A stretch of 64,000 nt of DNA. It comes from Pirellulales bacterium (GTDB lineage: Bacteria; Planctomycetota; Planctomycetia; Pirellulales; JAICIG01). Both the position numbers and the translations under genes were made by a program. The notes below the pieces were generated by a model. That model was not told the DNA's origin. It saw only the letters and a list, made by a program, of their open reading frames with translations, and did not search any database. The DNA is taken from NCBI GenBank assembly GCA_035533075.1, contig DATLUO010000281.1, forward strand, positions 1-64,000, read 5' to 3'. Below, in pieces: positions 27,018-36,656 of this stretch; position 1 is the first letter of the stretch, and each line of letters opens with the position of its first letter.

Positions 27018-30000
27018 GTGCTTCGTAATTGTCCTCCCGAACCCGACCTGCTGGCTTTCCATTTGGGAACGCTGGCCGACCACGAAGTCGATCGCGTGGC
27101 TGAGCACCTGGAGACGTGTTCGGCCTGTGAAGCGGTCGTCCGACTGCTCGAAACCGAGGTCGACCCGTTGTTGGCCGCGCTGCGCCGACCGCACTCCGCG
27201 CCTTCAGACACTTTCGGTCTTGCCAGCGGGCGACGGCCTGAGCGGCCCGAAGCGGACGAGGCCGCGCCGGTCGGGCACGAATTGCCCGGCTATGAAATCC
27301 TGGGCGTGCTGGGCCGCGGTGGCATGGGCGTGGTATATCTGGCCCGGCAAATCGGCGTCAACCGGCTGGTGGCCCTCAAACGATTGCGCACGACCAATCC
27401 GAAAGAAGCGGCACGCGCCCGCGTCGAGGCCGAGGCGCTCGGCCGCCTGCAGCATCCTTATATCGTGCAGATCCACGAAGTGGTCGAGCACGAGGGGCGC
27501 GTCTACCTGGCGTTGGAGTACGTCGAGGGCGGCTCGCTGCAAGCCAGGCTGACCGGCAAGCCGCAGACGAGCGAGGCCGCCGCAAAGCTGATCGAGCTGG
27601 TGGCGCGGGGCGTCCACCACGCTCACCTCAACGGCATCGTCCACCGCGACCTGAAGCCGGCCAACATCTTGTTGGCGCGCGGCGCGCAGGAGTCGGAACT
27701 GTGCGCGACAAACCACGGCGCGCGAACGACGTCCTACGGTTTGCCCAAGATCGCCGACTTCGGCATCGCCAAATGGCTCGCCGACGACTCCGGCCACACC
27801 GAGCATGGCGACGTGCTGGGCACCGCCACCTACATGGCCCCCGAGCAGGCCGCCGGCAACTTGGACCAGATCGGGCCGGCCACCGACATCTACAGCGTCG
27901 GGGTCGTGCTCTACGAACTGCTTACGGGCCGCGTACCGCTGCAAGGGATCACCACGCTGGAAACGCTGGCCCTGGTGCGCGGCGAGGAACCCGTTTCGCC
28001 GCGCCGGCTGCAACCGCAGATTCCGCGCGATCTGGAAACGATTTGTCTCAAGTGCTTGGAGAAGGAACCGTCAGCCCGCTACTCCAGCGCGGCCGCGCTG
28101 GCCGACGATCTGGACCGCTTTTCGAACCACGTGCCGATTCATGCGCGGCCGATCACCTTCTGGGAACGTGGGTGGAAATGGGCCAAGCGACGGCCCGCCG
28201 TGGCGGCGTTGTCGCTGGCTTTGGTGCTGGTGGCGGTCGCCGCAGTGGCGGCGGTTACCCGGCAATGGCGGCTGGCCGAGGAGCAGGCGGCGAATGAGGT
28301 GGTTCTTCGCGGCACGGCCGAGCGGAACGAACGTAAAATCGAGCGCCTGTCCGCCAATATGATGCTCGATCGGGCCGCCGCGCTGTGCGAGGCGGGCGAC
28401 ATTCGTCGCGGCTTGCTGTGGATGGTCGAGGCGCTCGATGCCAGTTTGCACGCCGGCGACAGCGACCTGGCGCGCGTGGCCCGCCTGGACTTGGCGGGCT
28501 GGATGCCCTTTGTGGTGAGCGATCGCGCTCAGTGTTCGCCCGTCGCCGTCACCGCGGCGATGTTTGATCCGCGCGGCAACGTGCTGCTTACCGGCGGCCC
28601 CGATGGCCAGGCACGGCGATGGGACGCCCTCACCGGCCAACCCCTCGGTCGATCGCTGGAACACGCGGGGCCGATCCGGGCATGCTCCTACAGCGGCGAT
28701 GGGAAAACCATCCTGATCGGCTGCGACAACGGGTCCGGGGGCGGAGAGGCGCGCGTTTGGCACGCTGCCACGGAGAAGCCGCTTTGTCGCGCATTGATGC
28801 ATGCGCGGCCGGTGATTCAAGTTGCGTTTTGCGGCCATGACCAAACGTTTATAACGGTCACCGCCGACGAAACCCGGCTTTGGAGCAGCGATGGCCGGCC
28901 CATCGGCCAAGCGATGACGCACGATCCGCTGTACGTCGACGCTGCCGGCCGTCCGCGGCCGATGACGGCGTCCGTCAGTCCGGATGGTGCGTTGATTGCC
29001 ACGGGAGGCAGCGATCTGATGGTGCGTCTTTGGAACGCCGCGACGGCCGAGCCGGTCGGCCGACCGTTGGAGGCCACGCACGCCGTCGTCGCGCTGGCCT
29101 TCAGTCCCGACAGTAAAGTCGTGCTCGCCGGCGCCGCCGACGGAGGCGTGCGGATGTGGGACGCCGGCACCGGCGAGCGCCGCGGCGAAAGCCTGAAAAT
29201 GCGCGGTATTGTCAACGCCGTCGCCTTCAGTCCCGACGGCCAGATTGCCGCGGCGGCGGGCGCGGTGGGCGAACCGCACCTGCAACCGTCCGGCGAGGTG
29301 CAGCTTTGCCAGGTGGAAACCGGCCAGAACCTGGGAGCTGCCCTGGCCCACCCCCGTCCCGTGCGAGCGCTGGCCTTCAGCCCGGGCGGCCGGCTGTTGC
29401 TCACCGGTTGCGACGACGGACAGGCGCGCTTCTTTCTGACCGCCACGGCGTCGCTGCTGGGCCAACCACTGCACCACGAGGGCCCCGTCACCGCCGTGGG
29501 CTTTAGCGCCGACGGCGGCACGGCGGTAACGGCAATCGCCACGGGCGACAGCCCTGCCTGCGCCCGTCTGTGGCAGACCCCGCGCGAGCAACCGTTGGGC
29601 AGACCCTTGGTCTTGCCCGGTGAGCTCGACAACATCGCGTTCGCTCCCGACGGCGCCCTGCTTGCCGGCACTCGCGACGGCTCGTCAAGGCGATGGGAGT
29701 TGAACGGCGACGTAGCGCGCAGGGTGCCGGAGCGGCGCGCGGGGCCCCTTGCCGCCCCCGCCCCTGGCGGGCGCGGCCGGGCAAACGATTCAGACGCCGG
29801 CCCCAATTCCGTTGATTCGCCCGATGGCGGCTACATTCTGGAGGCGGATACCGACCAGCACGCGCGGCTCCACGATGCGGCCACAGGGAAGGCCTTTGGG
29901 CCGCCGATCGGCGGCAAGGATGTCTGCTGCATCGCCTTCAGCACCGACGACACGCGGCTGGCTGCCGGCAGTTCTGACGGCCGAATCGCTCTCTGGAACA

Positions 30001-30164
30001 GGTGGCCGCCGCTCAACGGAGATCCGGAGCGCGTGCGTTTGACCATTGAACTGCTGACGGGAATGGAGTTGATCGCGCACGAGTCGGCTCGCAAGCTATC
30101 GCAGACCGAACTGGAAGATCGCCGTCGCCGCCTGGACGAGTTAGGCGGTCCATGTGTCTTTTAG
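27018..30164 (+). CDS. membrane Ser/Thr protein kinase with zinc-finger N-terminus and WD40-like repeats
   Basis: A 1048-residue receptor-like kinase. Residues 30-37 carry HLETCSAC, the HX3CX2C motif of zinc-binding anti-sigma factors. The kinase domain (about 90-360) has LGRGGMGVVYLA (P-loop), VALKRL (Lys), HRDLKPANILL (catalytic loop), DFGIAKW and MAPEQAAGN. About 20 extra residues (ELCATNHGARTTSYG) lie between the catalytic loop and DFG. One membrane helix follows at about 391-415 (VAALSLALVLVAVAAVAAV). The outer part has at least seven WD40-like repeats (e.g. AFSPDSKVVLAGAADGGVRM). The start is GTG at 27018. The order suggests that an external signal through the propeller changes kinase activity, and that the zinc motif docks the divergent sigma factor. 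Confidence 0.9.
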   Translation: MLRNCPPEPDLLAFHLGTLADHEVDRVAEHLETCSACEAVVRLLETEVDPLLAALRRPHSAPSDTFGLASGRRPERPEADEAAPVGHELPGYEILGVLGRGGMGVVYLARQIGVNRLVALKRLRTTNPKEAARARVEAEALGRLQHPYIVQIHEVVEHEGRVYLALEYVEGGSLQARLTGKPQTSEAAAKLIELVARGVHHAHLNGIVHRDLKPANILLARGAQESELCATNHGARTTSYGLPKIADFGIAKWLADDSGHTEHGDVLGTATYMAPEQAAGNLDQIGPATDIYSVGVVLYELLTGRVPLQGITTLETLALVRGEEPVSPRRLQPQIPRDLETICLKCLEKEPSARYSSAAALADDLDRFSNHVPIHARPITFWERGWKWAKRRPAVAALSLALVLVAVAAVAAVTRQWRLAEEQAANEVVLRGTAERNERKIERLSANMMLDRAAALCEAGDIRRGLLWMVEALDASLHAGDSDLARVARLDLAGWMPFVVSDRAQCSPVAVTAAMFDPRGNVLLTGGPDGQARRWDALTGQPLGRSLEHAGPIRACSYSGDGKTILIGCDNGSGGGEARVWHAATEKPLCRALMHARPVIQVAFCGHDQTFITVTADETRLWSSDGRPIGQAMTHDPLYVDAAGRPRPMTASVSPDGALIATGGSDLMVRLWNAATAEPVGRPLEATHAVVALAFSPDSKVVLAGAADGGVRMWDAGTGERRGESLKMRGIVNAVAFSPDGQIAAAAGAVGEPHLQPSGEVQLCQVETGQNLGAALAHPRPVRALAFSPGGRLLLTGCDDGQARFFLTATASLLGQPLHHEGPVTAVGFSADGGTAVTAIATGDSPACARLWQTPREQPLGRPLVLPGELDNIAFAPDGALLAGTRDGSSRRWELNGDVARRVPERRAGPLAAPAPGGRGRANDSDAGPNSVDSPDGGYILEADTDQHARLHDAATGKAFGPPIGGKDVCCIAFSTDDTRLAAGSSDGRIALWNRWPPLNGDPERVRLTIELLTGMELIAHESARKLSQTELEDRRRRLDELGGPCVF

Positions 30165-30263
30165 CGGCGCGAAACTTTTCCACTTCCGCGGGGTTGGATG
30201 GGGCGGGCTTCTCGGACATGATTGGCTTTTACCAGCCCGCTGGCTGAGCACGGGAGACGGAAC

Positions 30264-30557
30264 ATGCTTCGACGCACATGGGCTGTGGCGGTGATGGCCG
30301 CGGGGCTGACACAGGCTCGGATGGCGAACGCCGCCGAGCCGGGACCGGGACCGGTGCCGCCCTGGGCGCAGGCGCGCGATCCCGACGAGGTGCTGGTGTT
30401 CAAGTGGCCCCAGGGCGATCTCAAATTGCACATCTACCGTCCGCAGGACTGGAAAGCCGAAGATCGTCGGCCCGCGATCGTCTTTTGGTTCGGCGGCAAG
30501 GCACAGGATGCCGGAGTTCGCTGCGAGCTATGGACCGCCGAGGAGGGATGTTACTGA
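30264..30557 (+). pseudogene. 5' fragment of a secreted alpha/beta-hydrolase (esterase) gene
   Basis: It starts with a ribosome binding site (GGGAGA) and ATG at 30264, then a signal peptide (TWAVAVMAAGLTQARMANAA). The next 65 residues, LKLHIYRPQDWKAEDRRPAI followed by VFWFGG, match the first strands and oxyanion region of acetyl-esterase-like hydrolases. The frame ends after WTAEEGCY, before any nucleophile GxSxG, so about three quarters of the gene is gone. It collides with another truncated gene on the opposite strand at about 30545. Confidence 0.75.
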
Positions 30558-31104
30558 ATCCCGAGCCAATAAGGCGCAAATCGATTGAGCCCTGATGCAC
30601 GTAAACGACCGGCGGATCAATCGCCGTCAACGCGAGCGGATCGGACGGCTCGCGGAGCACCGTGAAATCGTAGTTGTGCCCGGGCACGGGCGCCGGCAGC
30701 GGCCCCGTCTTCGCGTCGTCAACAGTGATGCAGACTCGCGCCGTCTGACGTCCCAGCGGCGCGTCTTTGGGCAGGTTGAACATGATATAGCTGCGGTCTC
30801 CGGCAACCGCGGTCGGCGCAAACGCGGCCGAGTTGCCCACCGTAATCTTGAAGTCAGCGGCCGAGGCGGGGAAGTTCGTGCGGAAGATGCAGACCTGCGC
30901 GCCGCGCAGGGCCTCGGCCGGCTCCAACTTTGCCACGGTCGGAATCGTCTCCGCCGCGGGAGGCGATGTCTCTTGCGCCGTCAGCGCGACAACAAACGGC
31001 GGGCCAAAAAACAGCAGCCAGCCAAAGACGATGCCGCACCGCCGAGGGTTGAATCGGCAGCCACGGTCTGCGGGCGTCAAGCGTATCGATGTCGCGCGAA
31101 ACAT
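30421..31104 (-). pseudogene. IPT/TIG-domain protein gene, 3'-truncated
   Basis: The first 185 residues look real: an N-terminal hydrophobic segment (FGWLLFFGPPFVVALTAQ), a first IPT/TIG-like domain (AKLEPAEALRGAQVCIF, YIMFNLPKDAPLGRQTARVC) and the beginning of a second one (LTAIDPPVVYVHQGSIDL, LIGSGFSNIPP). From about 30545 onward the frame runs antisense through the esterase fragment and has no sensible composition (RRTKRRSRADDLRLS). The gene therefore lost its 3' part in the same event that cut the esterase gene. Confidence 0.65.
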
Positions 31105-31190
31105 GGTTGACTGAACGCCGAGGGTGATTCACGGTACAAGACCAACCGCTTGTCCAGCCTAATCGCAGCGCCGGACGATTGCCACCCGCC

Positions 31191-34100
31191 TTAGCCGGCG
31201 GCGGATCCGCCAGCACCCGCACCGGCACCGGCCGGCGCGCCGGCCGGGCCGTTGAGCAAGGCCATATTTAGAACGTGAAGCAGGTTTTGTCCATTGGGGG
31301 TGCCCCAACCCGATGCCGCGTCGTAGCCGGGACCGGCGCTGTAACCGCCGACCTGCGAGGTGTTATTGTCGCCCGACTCGACGTCAGTGCAGCCGAGAGC
31401 GCCGACGGCCTGTGCGCCAAGCTTCTGATACAGGACCGGCGTTACATAACCGAGCCGCTTGCCAGGGCCGCGCTGGCCGTTGATGCGGGTGATGAGTGCC
31501 GCCACAAGGGGCGAGGCGGCGCTCGTCCCGCCGTTGGGCTGCGCGTGGCCGTCGACGACCAGCAAGTAGGGCGAAGCCGTCCAGTCAGCATTGGCCGATA
31601 AATCGGGGATGCAGCGGCCGAGGATTGCGCCTGGATTGACCGAAATGATGTTATCCAACCCCGCCTGCCAAGCCGGTCGCGGAAAGACAGCGCTGACGCC
31701 CCCGCCCGTGCTCCCGCCGTTATCGTTTCGCAAGCCATCTCCTTCTTTCCAGGCCACGTCGGGTGCCGATCCGTCATCGGCCAGGACCGTCGTGCCACCC
31801 ACCGATAGTACATACGGGCTCGATCCCGGAAAATCGACGTGGGCATGTCCGTCCAGGTCGGCGTCGCTCGATCCGTCATCACCGGCGGCGAGGCAAACCG
31901 TGATCCCCAAGTGAGCCGCTTCCAAGAAACTTTCATTCACCTGCGTCATCGCCTGCTCAGTCCAGATGTCGGTGTCTTCCGGCGCGCCCCAACTGATCGA
32001 CAGTACCCCAGGGTCGTTATGGCTATCCTGGATTGCGGCATCGAGGGCTGTGATCCATCCGATTTCCGTCCACTGGGCAAAATAGACGGCGATGTTCGCC
32101 TCGGGGCACACGCCGGCCACTACCTCGATATCGAGCATCACTTCGCCTTCGGCGCCATCCTTTGCCGACGTGGACGTTCCGTCTGTGCTAATGGCGGTCA
32201 CCGTCGGGGGTGAGATGCCCGCCAGACTGCAGAACTTCTTCAGGTCGTCGGGAAAGTACCCGCCGCCGAATTCCAACAGTCCGACCGTTTGTCCGCTGCC
32301 GTCGCCCGAGGGATAGTTGTAGTGAGCGGCGAGCTGTAGTCCGTCGAGATGCGTTCTCAGCGAGGTGTTGTTAGAATTCTCGGCCAGGCCCGGAACCGCG
32401 CATTGCAGAGATTGCCAGATCCGCAACGACGCCTCCAACTCGAAACGTCTCGGCAGGCGCGATAAGAGCAACCAGGCCAGCGCTTTGCGAGTCTTCCGCG
32501 GCAGCCGCTGGAAGGCGTCGGCCATCGGGTGCCGCGCCAGCCTTCGCAAGAGCTCTAAAAACACGTAGCTGCCCCAGAGAAATTGCCAGATGGTGAGCCA
32601 GAACAGGCCGACGACCGCGAGCCACGTTAGCCACACAACGGTGTTGAACTGCGCCGATTCGTAGGCCGCCAGGGAGTGTGCCCAAGCGACGACCAGGAAT
32701 AAGAAGGGGAAGATGATCAAAGTATGCCACGCCAAGACCCGCGACACGGAGGCAAAACCATGCCCGAGCACCGCTCGCCACGTGAAATCCTCGGCGTCGT
32801 TGCGGGACGGCCAGCCTCGGCCGCTTTCCAGGCAACCCACCAAGGGGCGGATAATCTGTGTCAAGCCGGCATAGTTGAGATCGCGAGGCTGTTGCGGCGC
32901 GCGCTCAAACGGATTCAACAATGGAAAGCGATCCGCAAAACTGCGACGCTGCAGATGGCCCCGGAACCACCAGGCGATCGCGATCGCCACAAAAAAGCAG
33001 GGAAGCGTGGGCGTCACGCGGTCGCCGAAGCGCGCCGATCGCTCCAAAAAAATCGCGGCGTCGGAAAGCGGCTTCGATGGATTGGAGACCAGATACAGCA
33101 CGACCGCCTCAACGGCCGCCGCCGCGATGAACGACCACGATACGGTACGCATGACCACTGCGGGCACTCGGGCACAGTCTTGGCGGATTCGTGGCCGCCG
33201 CATGGCGAGGACGGTGCCAACGGCAACGGCTGCGAAAACCGCGCCCAGCGCGGCGTGCTCGGTTGCCAATACAGCCAAGATCACGGCCTGACGCCTCCAG
33301 TTATCAGTCCCGAAGCAGAATGACACTCTACCGCGGAGCCAAAGCGAAAGATGAACGAGCGTGGGCGAAGCAAGAGCAATCTCGGCCGCCAACAACGAGA
33401 GAAAATAGGGCACCGGCCACCAGTAGTGCCGAAACGCGTCGTCGCCGCCAGCCGTCGCTACGATGTGGCCGGCCAGATAGCGCAGGGAGCTTACCACGCA
33501 AAAGCCGCTGAATCCCGTCGCGATGAGGCCCAGCATGCCGCGCAAGCCATCTTCAATATCTGGGTCGCCGTAGGTCGCAGACGAATCGCGATAGGAGTGA
33601 TGCGGCTTTTTCTCGCTCACAGCTCGTAGAACGTAGTGTCGGTCGTTTTCGCTGGCGTCTTGCGCGTTCCCTGGCGTGTCCCGGATAGTTTTGTCGTCGC
33701 CGTTCTTGGGCAGTTGCTGCTGTTCCAATGGTTGCCATTTCTCTCGCGGAACGACGGCGATGGGCCAAAATTCGCCGTTGCTGACGGCAGTCAACCATAC
33801 TGGCGGCGCGACGTGATATCCGTCGCCGATGTCCTCGAATGGCGTGCGGTATTCGAGTGGCTCAAACGCAACTCGACTCGCCGGGCCGTTTGCCGCCCGA
33901 GGCTGGTCGTCGGAGCAGCGCGACGACTCGCTGCCGCCGGGTACAGGCAAGTCGCTTTGCGCCAAAAGCGCCAACGTGGCATTGTAAACGCCCTCAGAGG
34001 CTACGTTGGTGAAGGAGATTCTGCGCGATGCGCTGCGCGGATCGAGCGCAGTCCACTTCTGATTCTTGCTGATGAGAGGATAGGTCGTTGCGATTAGCGA

Positions 34101-35675
34101 ACCTTCCAAGGCAGGCCCGACGTCGGGATGAGTAAAAATGGAATCCGCTCGAAACAGCACGAGTTGAACTTCGGGACAGTAGAACCGCACCTGCTCGGCC
34201 AGGAATAGCTGGTCGCGAACATCGGTGGCGATCAGACCAATGCAGCGAATCCCTCTGCGGGTCATCGACAGGAGAATGTGCGCGATGGATCGCTCCACGG
34301 AGGAAATCGTGGTTGGCGAAAAGGATGGCACGTGTTGCGGCGTCCCCCTTGTGTCTCCGAGTGAAAGATCGAGGTTCGATTTGGGTGCATTATCGACGTC
34401 GCGCCGCTTGCCGGTGAGCAGCCGCGAGTCTTTGTCGTACGCGCTTCGCATGGAGCTGATGTGCATCGGAAAAGGCACCTGAAGTACGTCGCCTTGGGGC
34501 GACGTTAAGGTTTGACTCGCCTTTTTCCCGGCGCCCTGCCGGGGCTTCGCTACCGGCAACAATAACTGTTCGCCAAAACTCGTGTCCGCCTCCGTGAGGA
34601 ACGCAACCTGATGCGGTTCGATGCCGTGTTGCCACAAATGGTCCAGCAGCACTTCGCGGATGACCGAATCGGGAATAACCGTGGCATGAAACGTTACGCT
34701 GAGGCCGGGCCGATTGGCCGACAGTTCGCGGAATTCGAGGACCGATTTATTGGATATCGCGGATGCAGAGCCAGATACACACGAAATTGCGACGGGCGCT
34801 TCGGCGCTATCTCCTCCAGACCATTCCTTGAACCACTCGCCGATCGCCAGGCGAATCGACGAGGCAGCCCCAGAAAAGAACGGCGCCACGAGATGAAGCC
34901 GCAAGCTCGTCTTCGACAGTGGATCCGGCGGCGCGGACGGTTCGGGCCCAGCGGAGACCGGCGCTCGTGGAGTTGCCTGCCAAAAAGACAAAAAGTCGAG
35001 CGATCTTCTGAGTGCAACCTTATCGACGCCTGTGGTCGGGGTTTCACCAACGACGAAGACCGCTAAGACGTCGCTCGCATTTCCGGAGCAGCGAAAAAGA
35101 ATCAGCCCGGGCGCATGGTCGGCTGTCTTGGTTAAGACGCCGGGGCTCACCCCAGGTCCATCGCGTGCGGGTGCCCACGGTAGCCAGTAGCGATCGAATA
35201 CGTAACCTCGACGTTCGGCAGCACGCTGGAGTCCGTCGAGGGTGATGTCGCTAAAATAACCCAAGTTGGAATCAATCGGGTCGGGCACCGATAGGATCAA
35301 GAATCGAACGCGAATTCCGTGCTCGTCGGCTGCCGCACGAAGCGAACCGACTTCCGCAAGCGTCGGCGGACTGGGGCTAGGCGGGCTGATGCCAGCCGCG
35401 CGGCTCACCGCCGCCGCTAACGCATCGAAGAAGCCAGGAGAGCTGGGGTTGAATTCGGCGCTGTAAAACTCCTCGATCAAACGTTCCGGATCTTTGCCGC
35501 GAATCGATGCTAGGGCAGTGTGGGCGTCGATGCCCCCGGTGGTTTGCTCCCGCACGGGGGCGGCGCCGCAACCGTTTGCGGTAGTAAGCGGACGAGTATC
35601 CGGTCCAAGGCGCATAGCAAAGGCAGCAACCAGTCCTAACAGAAATGCTTGACCGATGGTTCGATTCATAGACAA
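31191..35675 (-). CDS. fusion of periplasmic-binding-like region, seven membrane helices and S53 (sedolisin) peptidase
   Basis: A 1494-residue protein. Residues 1-25 are a signal peptide or anchor. Residues about 30-660 are extracytoplasmic; parts such as RGIRCIGLIATDVRDQLFLA and VQLVLFRADSIFTHPDVGPA resemble type I periplasmic-binding folds. About seven membrane helices follow (roughly 700-1060). From about 1115 to 1460 there is a complete sedolisin domain. It begins QLAAHYNYPSGDGSGQTVGL, with Glu1178 and Asp1182 (EGEVMLDIEV), Asp1266 (AAGDDGSSD), Ser1385 (GGTSAASP), and a Ca-site region DVESGDN...GWGTPNG. All catalytic residues have family spacing. Sedolisins are normally secreted with a pro-domain, which is absent here. 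By helix count the peptidase would face the cytoplasm. A glycine/alanine tail ends the protein. Confidence 0.85.
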   Translation of the reverse strand: MSMNRTIGQAFLLGLVAAFAMRLGPDTRPLTTANGCGAAPVREQTTGGIDAHTALASIRGKDPERLIEEFYSAEFNPSSPGFFDALAAAVSRAAGISPPSPSPPTLAEVGSLRAAADEHGIRVRFLILSVPDPIDSNLGYFSDITLDGLQRAAERRGYVFDRYWLPWAPARDGPGVSPGVLTKTADHAPGLILFRCSGNASDVLAVFVVGETPTTGVDKVALRRSLDFLSFWQATPRAPVSAGPEPSAPPDPLSKTSLRLHLVAPFFSGAASSIRLAIGEWFKEWSGGDSAEAPVAISCVSGSASAISNKSVLEFRELSANRPGLSVTFHATVIPDSVIREVLLDHLWQHGIEPHQVAFLTEADTSFGEQLLLPVAKPRQGAGKKASQTLTSPQGDVLQVPFPMHISSMRSAYDKDSRLLTGKRRDVDNAPKSNLDLSLGDTRGTPQHVPSFSPTTISSVERSIAHILLSMTRRGIRCIGLIATDVRDQLFLAEQVRFYCPEVQLVLFRADSIFTHPDVGPALEGSLIATTYPLISKNQKWTALDPRSASRRISFTNVASEGVYNATLALLAQSDLPVPGGSESSRCSDDQPRAANGPASRVAFEPLEYRTPFEDIGDGYHVAPPVWLTAVSNGEFWPIAVVPREKWQPLEQQQLPKNGDDKTIRDTPGNAQDASENDRHYVLRAVSEKKPHHSYRDSSATYGDPDIEDGLRGMLGLIATGFSGFCVVSSLRYLAGHIVATAGGDDAFRHYWWPVPYFLSLLAAEIALASPTLVHLSLWLRGRVSFCFGTDNWRRQAVILAVLATEHAALGAVFAAVAVGTVLAMRRPRIRQDCARVPAVVMRTVSWSFIAAAAVEAVVLYLVSNPSKPLSDAAIFLERSARFGDRVTPTLPCFFVAIAIAWWFRGHLQRRSFADRFPLLNPFERAPQQPRDLNYAGLTQIIRPLVGCLESGRGWPSRNDAEDFTWRAVLGHGFASVSRVLAWHTLIIFPFLFLVVAWAHSLAAYESAQFNTVVWLTWLAVVGLFWLTIWQFLWGSYVFLELLRRLARHPMADAFQRLPRKTRKALAWLLLSRLPRRFELEASLRIWQSLQCAVPGLAENSNNTSLRTHLDGLQLAAHYNYPSGDGSGQTVGLLEFGGGYFPDDLKKFCSLAGISPPTVTAISTDGTSTSAKDGAEGEVMLDIEVVAGVCPEANIAVYFAQWTEIGWITALDAAIQDSHNDPGVLSISWGAPEDTDIWTEQAMTQVNESFLEAAHLGITVCLAAGDDGSSDADLDGHAHVDFPGSSPYVLSVGGTTVLADDGSAPDVAWKEGDGLRNDNGGSTGGGVSAVFPRPAWQAGLDNIISVNPGAILGRCIPDLSANADWTASPYLLVVDGHAQPNGGTSAASPLVAALITRINGQRGPGKRLGYVTPVLYQKLGAQAVGALGCTDVESGDNNTSQVGGYSAGPGYDAASGWGTPNGQNLLHVLNMALLNGPAGAPAGAGAGAGGSAAG

Positions 35676-35772
35676 AAACCGGTGGGTTCGCCGACACGGC
35701 TAGAACTCGATACGCGACGATCCCTCCTGGACGGTTGACAGTGCAGACGGCGGTAATTTGGCAGAGGTGGAC

Positions 35773-35805
35773 TCGACGTTCAATCGACTTTCTCTCGATC
35801 TTCTC
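35773..35805 (-). promoter_or_regulatory. 11-bp iteron array A (3 units)
   Basis: On the plus strand: TCGACGTTCAA, TCGACTTTCTC, TCGATCTTCTC, exactly 11 bp apart. It lies about 100-130 bp upstream of the sedolisin-fusion start. Direct repeats at 11-bp spacing are the usual layout of OmpR/PhoB-family operators, so a regulator of that kind is the best guess. The 20 bp beside it are also similar to array B. Confidence 0.6.
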
Positions 35806-35850
35806 GCGAAGTCGCGGGTTTATTCCATTAGTCGGGCCCTGCCTCAGGGG

Positions 35851-36532
35851 CTAAATCTGGCCTGGAAATCGAGCCTGAAGGGCTTGCACAAAATGTCCGG
35901 CGAGTTGCTTGAAGCCGTCGGGATAAGGATGTAACTCGTTCGCCCAGTCGCCGGGCTTAAGCGTGCCTTGTGTGTTGACGAGAATGAAGTTGTTGGCGGC
36001 GTTGCCCGCCAAGCCGAGAAGCATCGTGTTGAAGGTGGCTAGTGCTTGCCGAACAATCGACGTGCCTTGCGCGAGGTTCCAGCCACAATAGTCGAGCGAC
36101 GGTTTGAGCCAAGGGCCGGCACAAGCCGGGTGCGAGCCGTTGGGAATCGCAAAGTCGTAGCTGTGAGCGAAGGGCCTGAATGATCCGCTCCTGCTTCGGC
36201 AGCGACATTTCTTCGGTGGTGGCGTCGCCAACGTGCGAGACGTGGAGGATCACCGGGCTTGTGTTGCCCATCAGCGCGAGCTGGGCGACGATGTCGGTGC
36301 TGTGGACCGAGACGTCGTTGCCGGCCAGGGGGTAGTCGAATCACGAGTCGCCGTGGGCCAGCATGACCAACGGCTCGGCGGGCACGGGCGCGCCGGCCAG
36401 CGCTGCCGCGGCGATCACTTGCGTGCTCGATTTCAGACGTGCGATGGTCCGCTGATGCGCGGCCGTCCGCTCGGCGATTTCATCGTCGATCGCGTCTCGC
36501 AACTGCTGCCGTAGTGCAATGCTTTCACGCAT
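35851..36532 (-). pseudogene. SGNH (GDSL-type) hydrolase gene with nonsense codon and frameshift
   Basis: It opens with MRESIALRQQLRDAIDDEIA and reaches LVMLAHGDS, then a TGA at 36341-36343. The same frame goes on as FDYPLAGNDVSVHSTDIV, VILHVSHVGDATTEEM. The family block I motif is GDSWFDYPL, so TGG (Trp) has become TGA. A second lesion at about 36165-36180 shifts the frame; the next frame gives AHSYDFAIPNGSHPACAG and the C-terminal block V, ELHPYPDGFKQLAGHF. Two independent lesions argue for real decay and not sequencing error. The enzyme would have been an esterase or lipase. Confidence 0.82.
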
Positions 36533-36595
36533 GACTTCCCCGCTTCATCGCCCGGTCATTTCACGAGCGATGGCGGTACTTTGGCACAGGCTGAC

Positions 36596-36639
36596 TCGAT
36601 CTTCAATCGACGTTCTCTCGATCTTCACTCGATTTTCTA
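36596..36639 (-). promoter_or_regulatory. 11-bp iteron array B (4 units)
   Basis: On the plus strand: TCGATCTTCAA, TCGACGTTCTC, TCGATCTTCAC, TCGATTTTCTA, each 11 bp. It lies about 65-105 bp upstream of the SGNH pseudogene and 18 bp past the end of the papain-like fragment. The order of unit types matches arrays A and C. Confidence 0.6.
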
Positions 36640-36656
36640 CGATCGAACTGGCGGGC

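Noticed and set aside
36341-36343. TGA in the SGNH motif read as selenocysteine or recoded tryptophan
   Set aside because: The family has Trp here, a second frameshift follows, and no selenocysteine insertion hairpin was seen; a nonsense mutation is simpler.
36575-36600. Sigma-54 promoter at TTTGGCACAGGCTGACT
   Set aside because: The GG element fits, but the -12 GC element at the proper spacing is missing.
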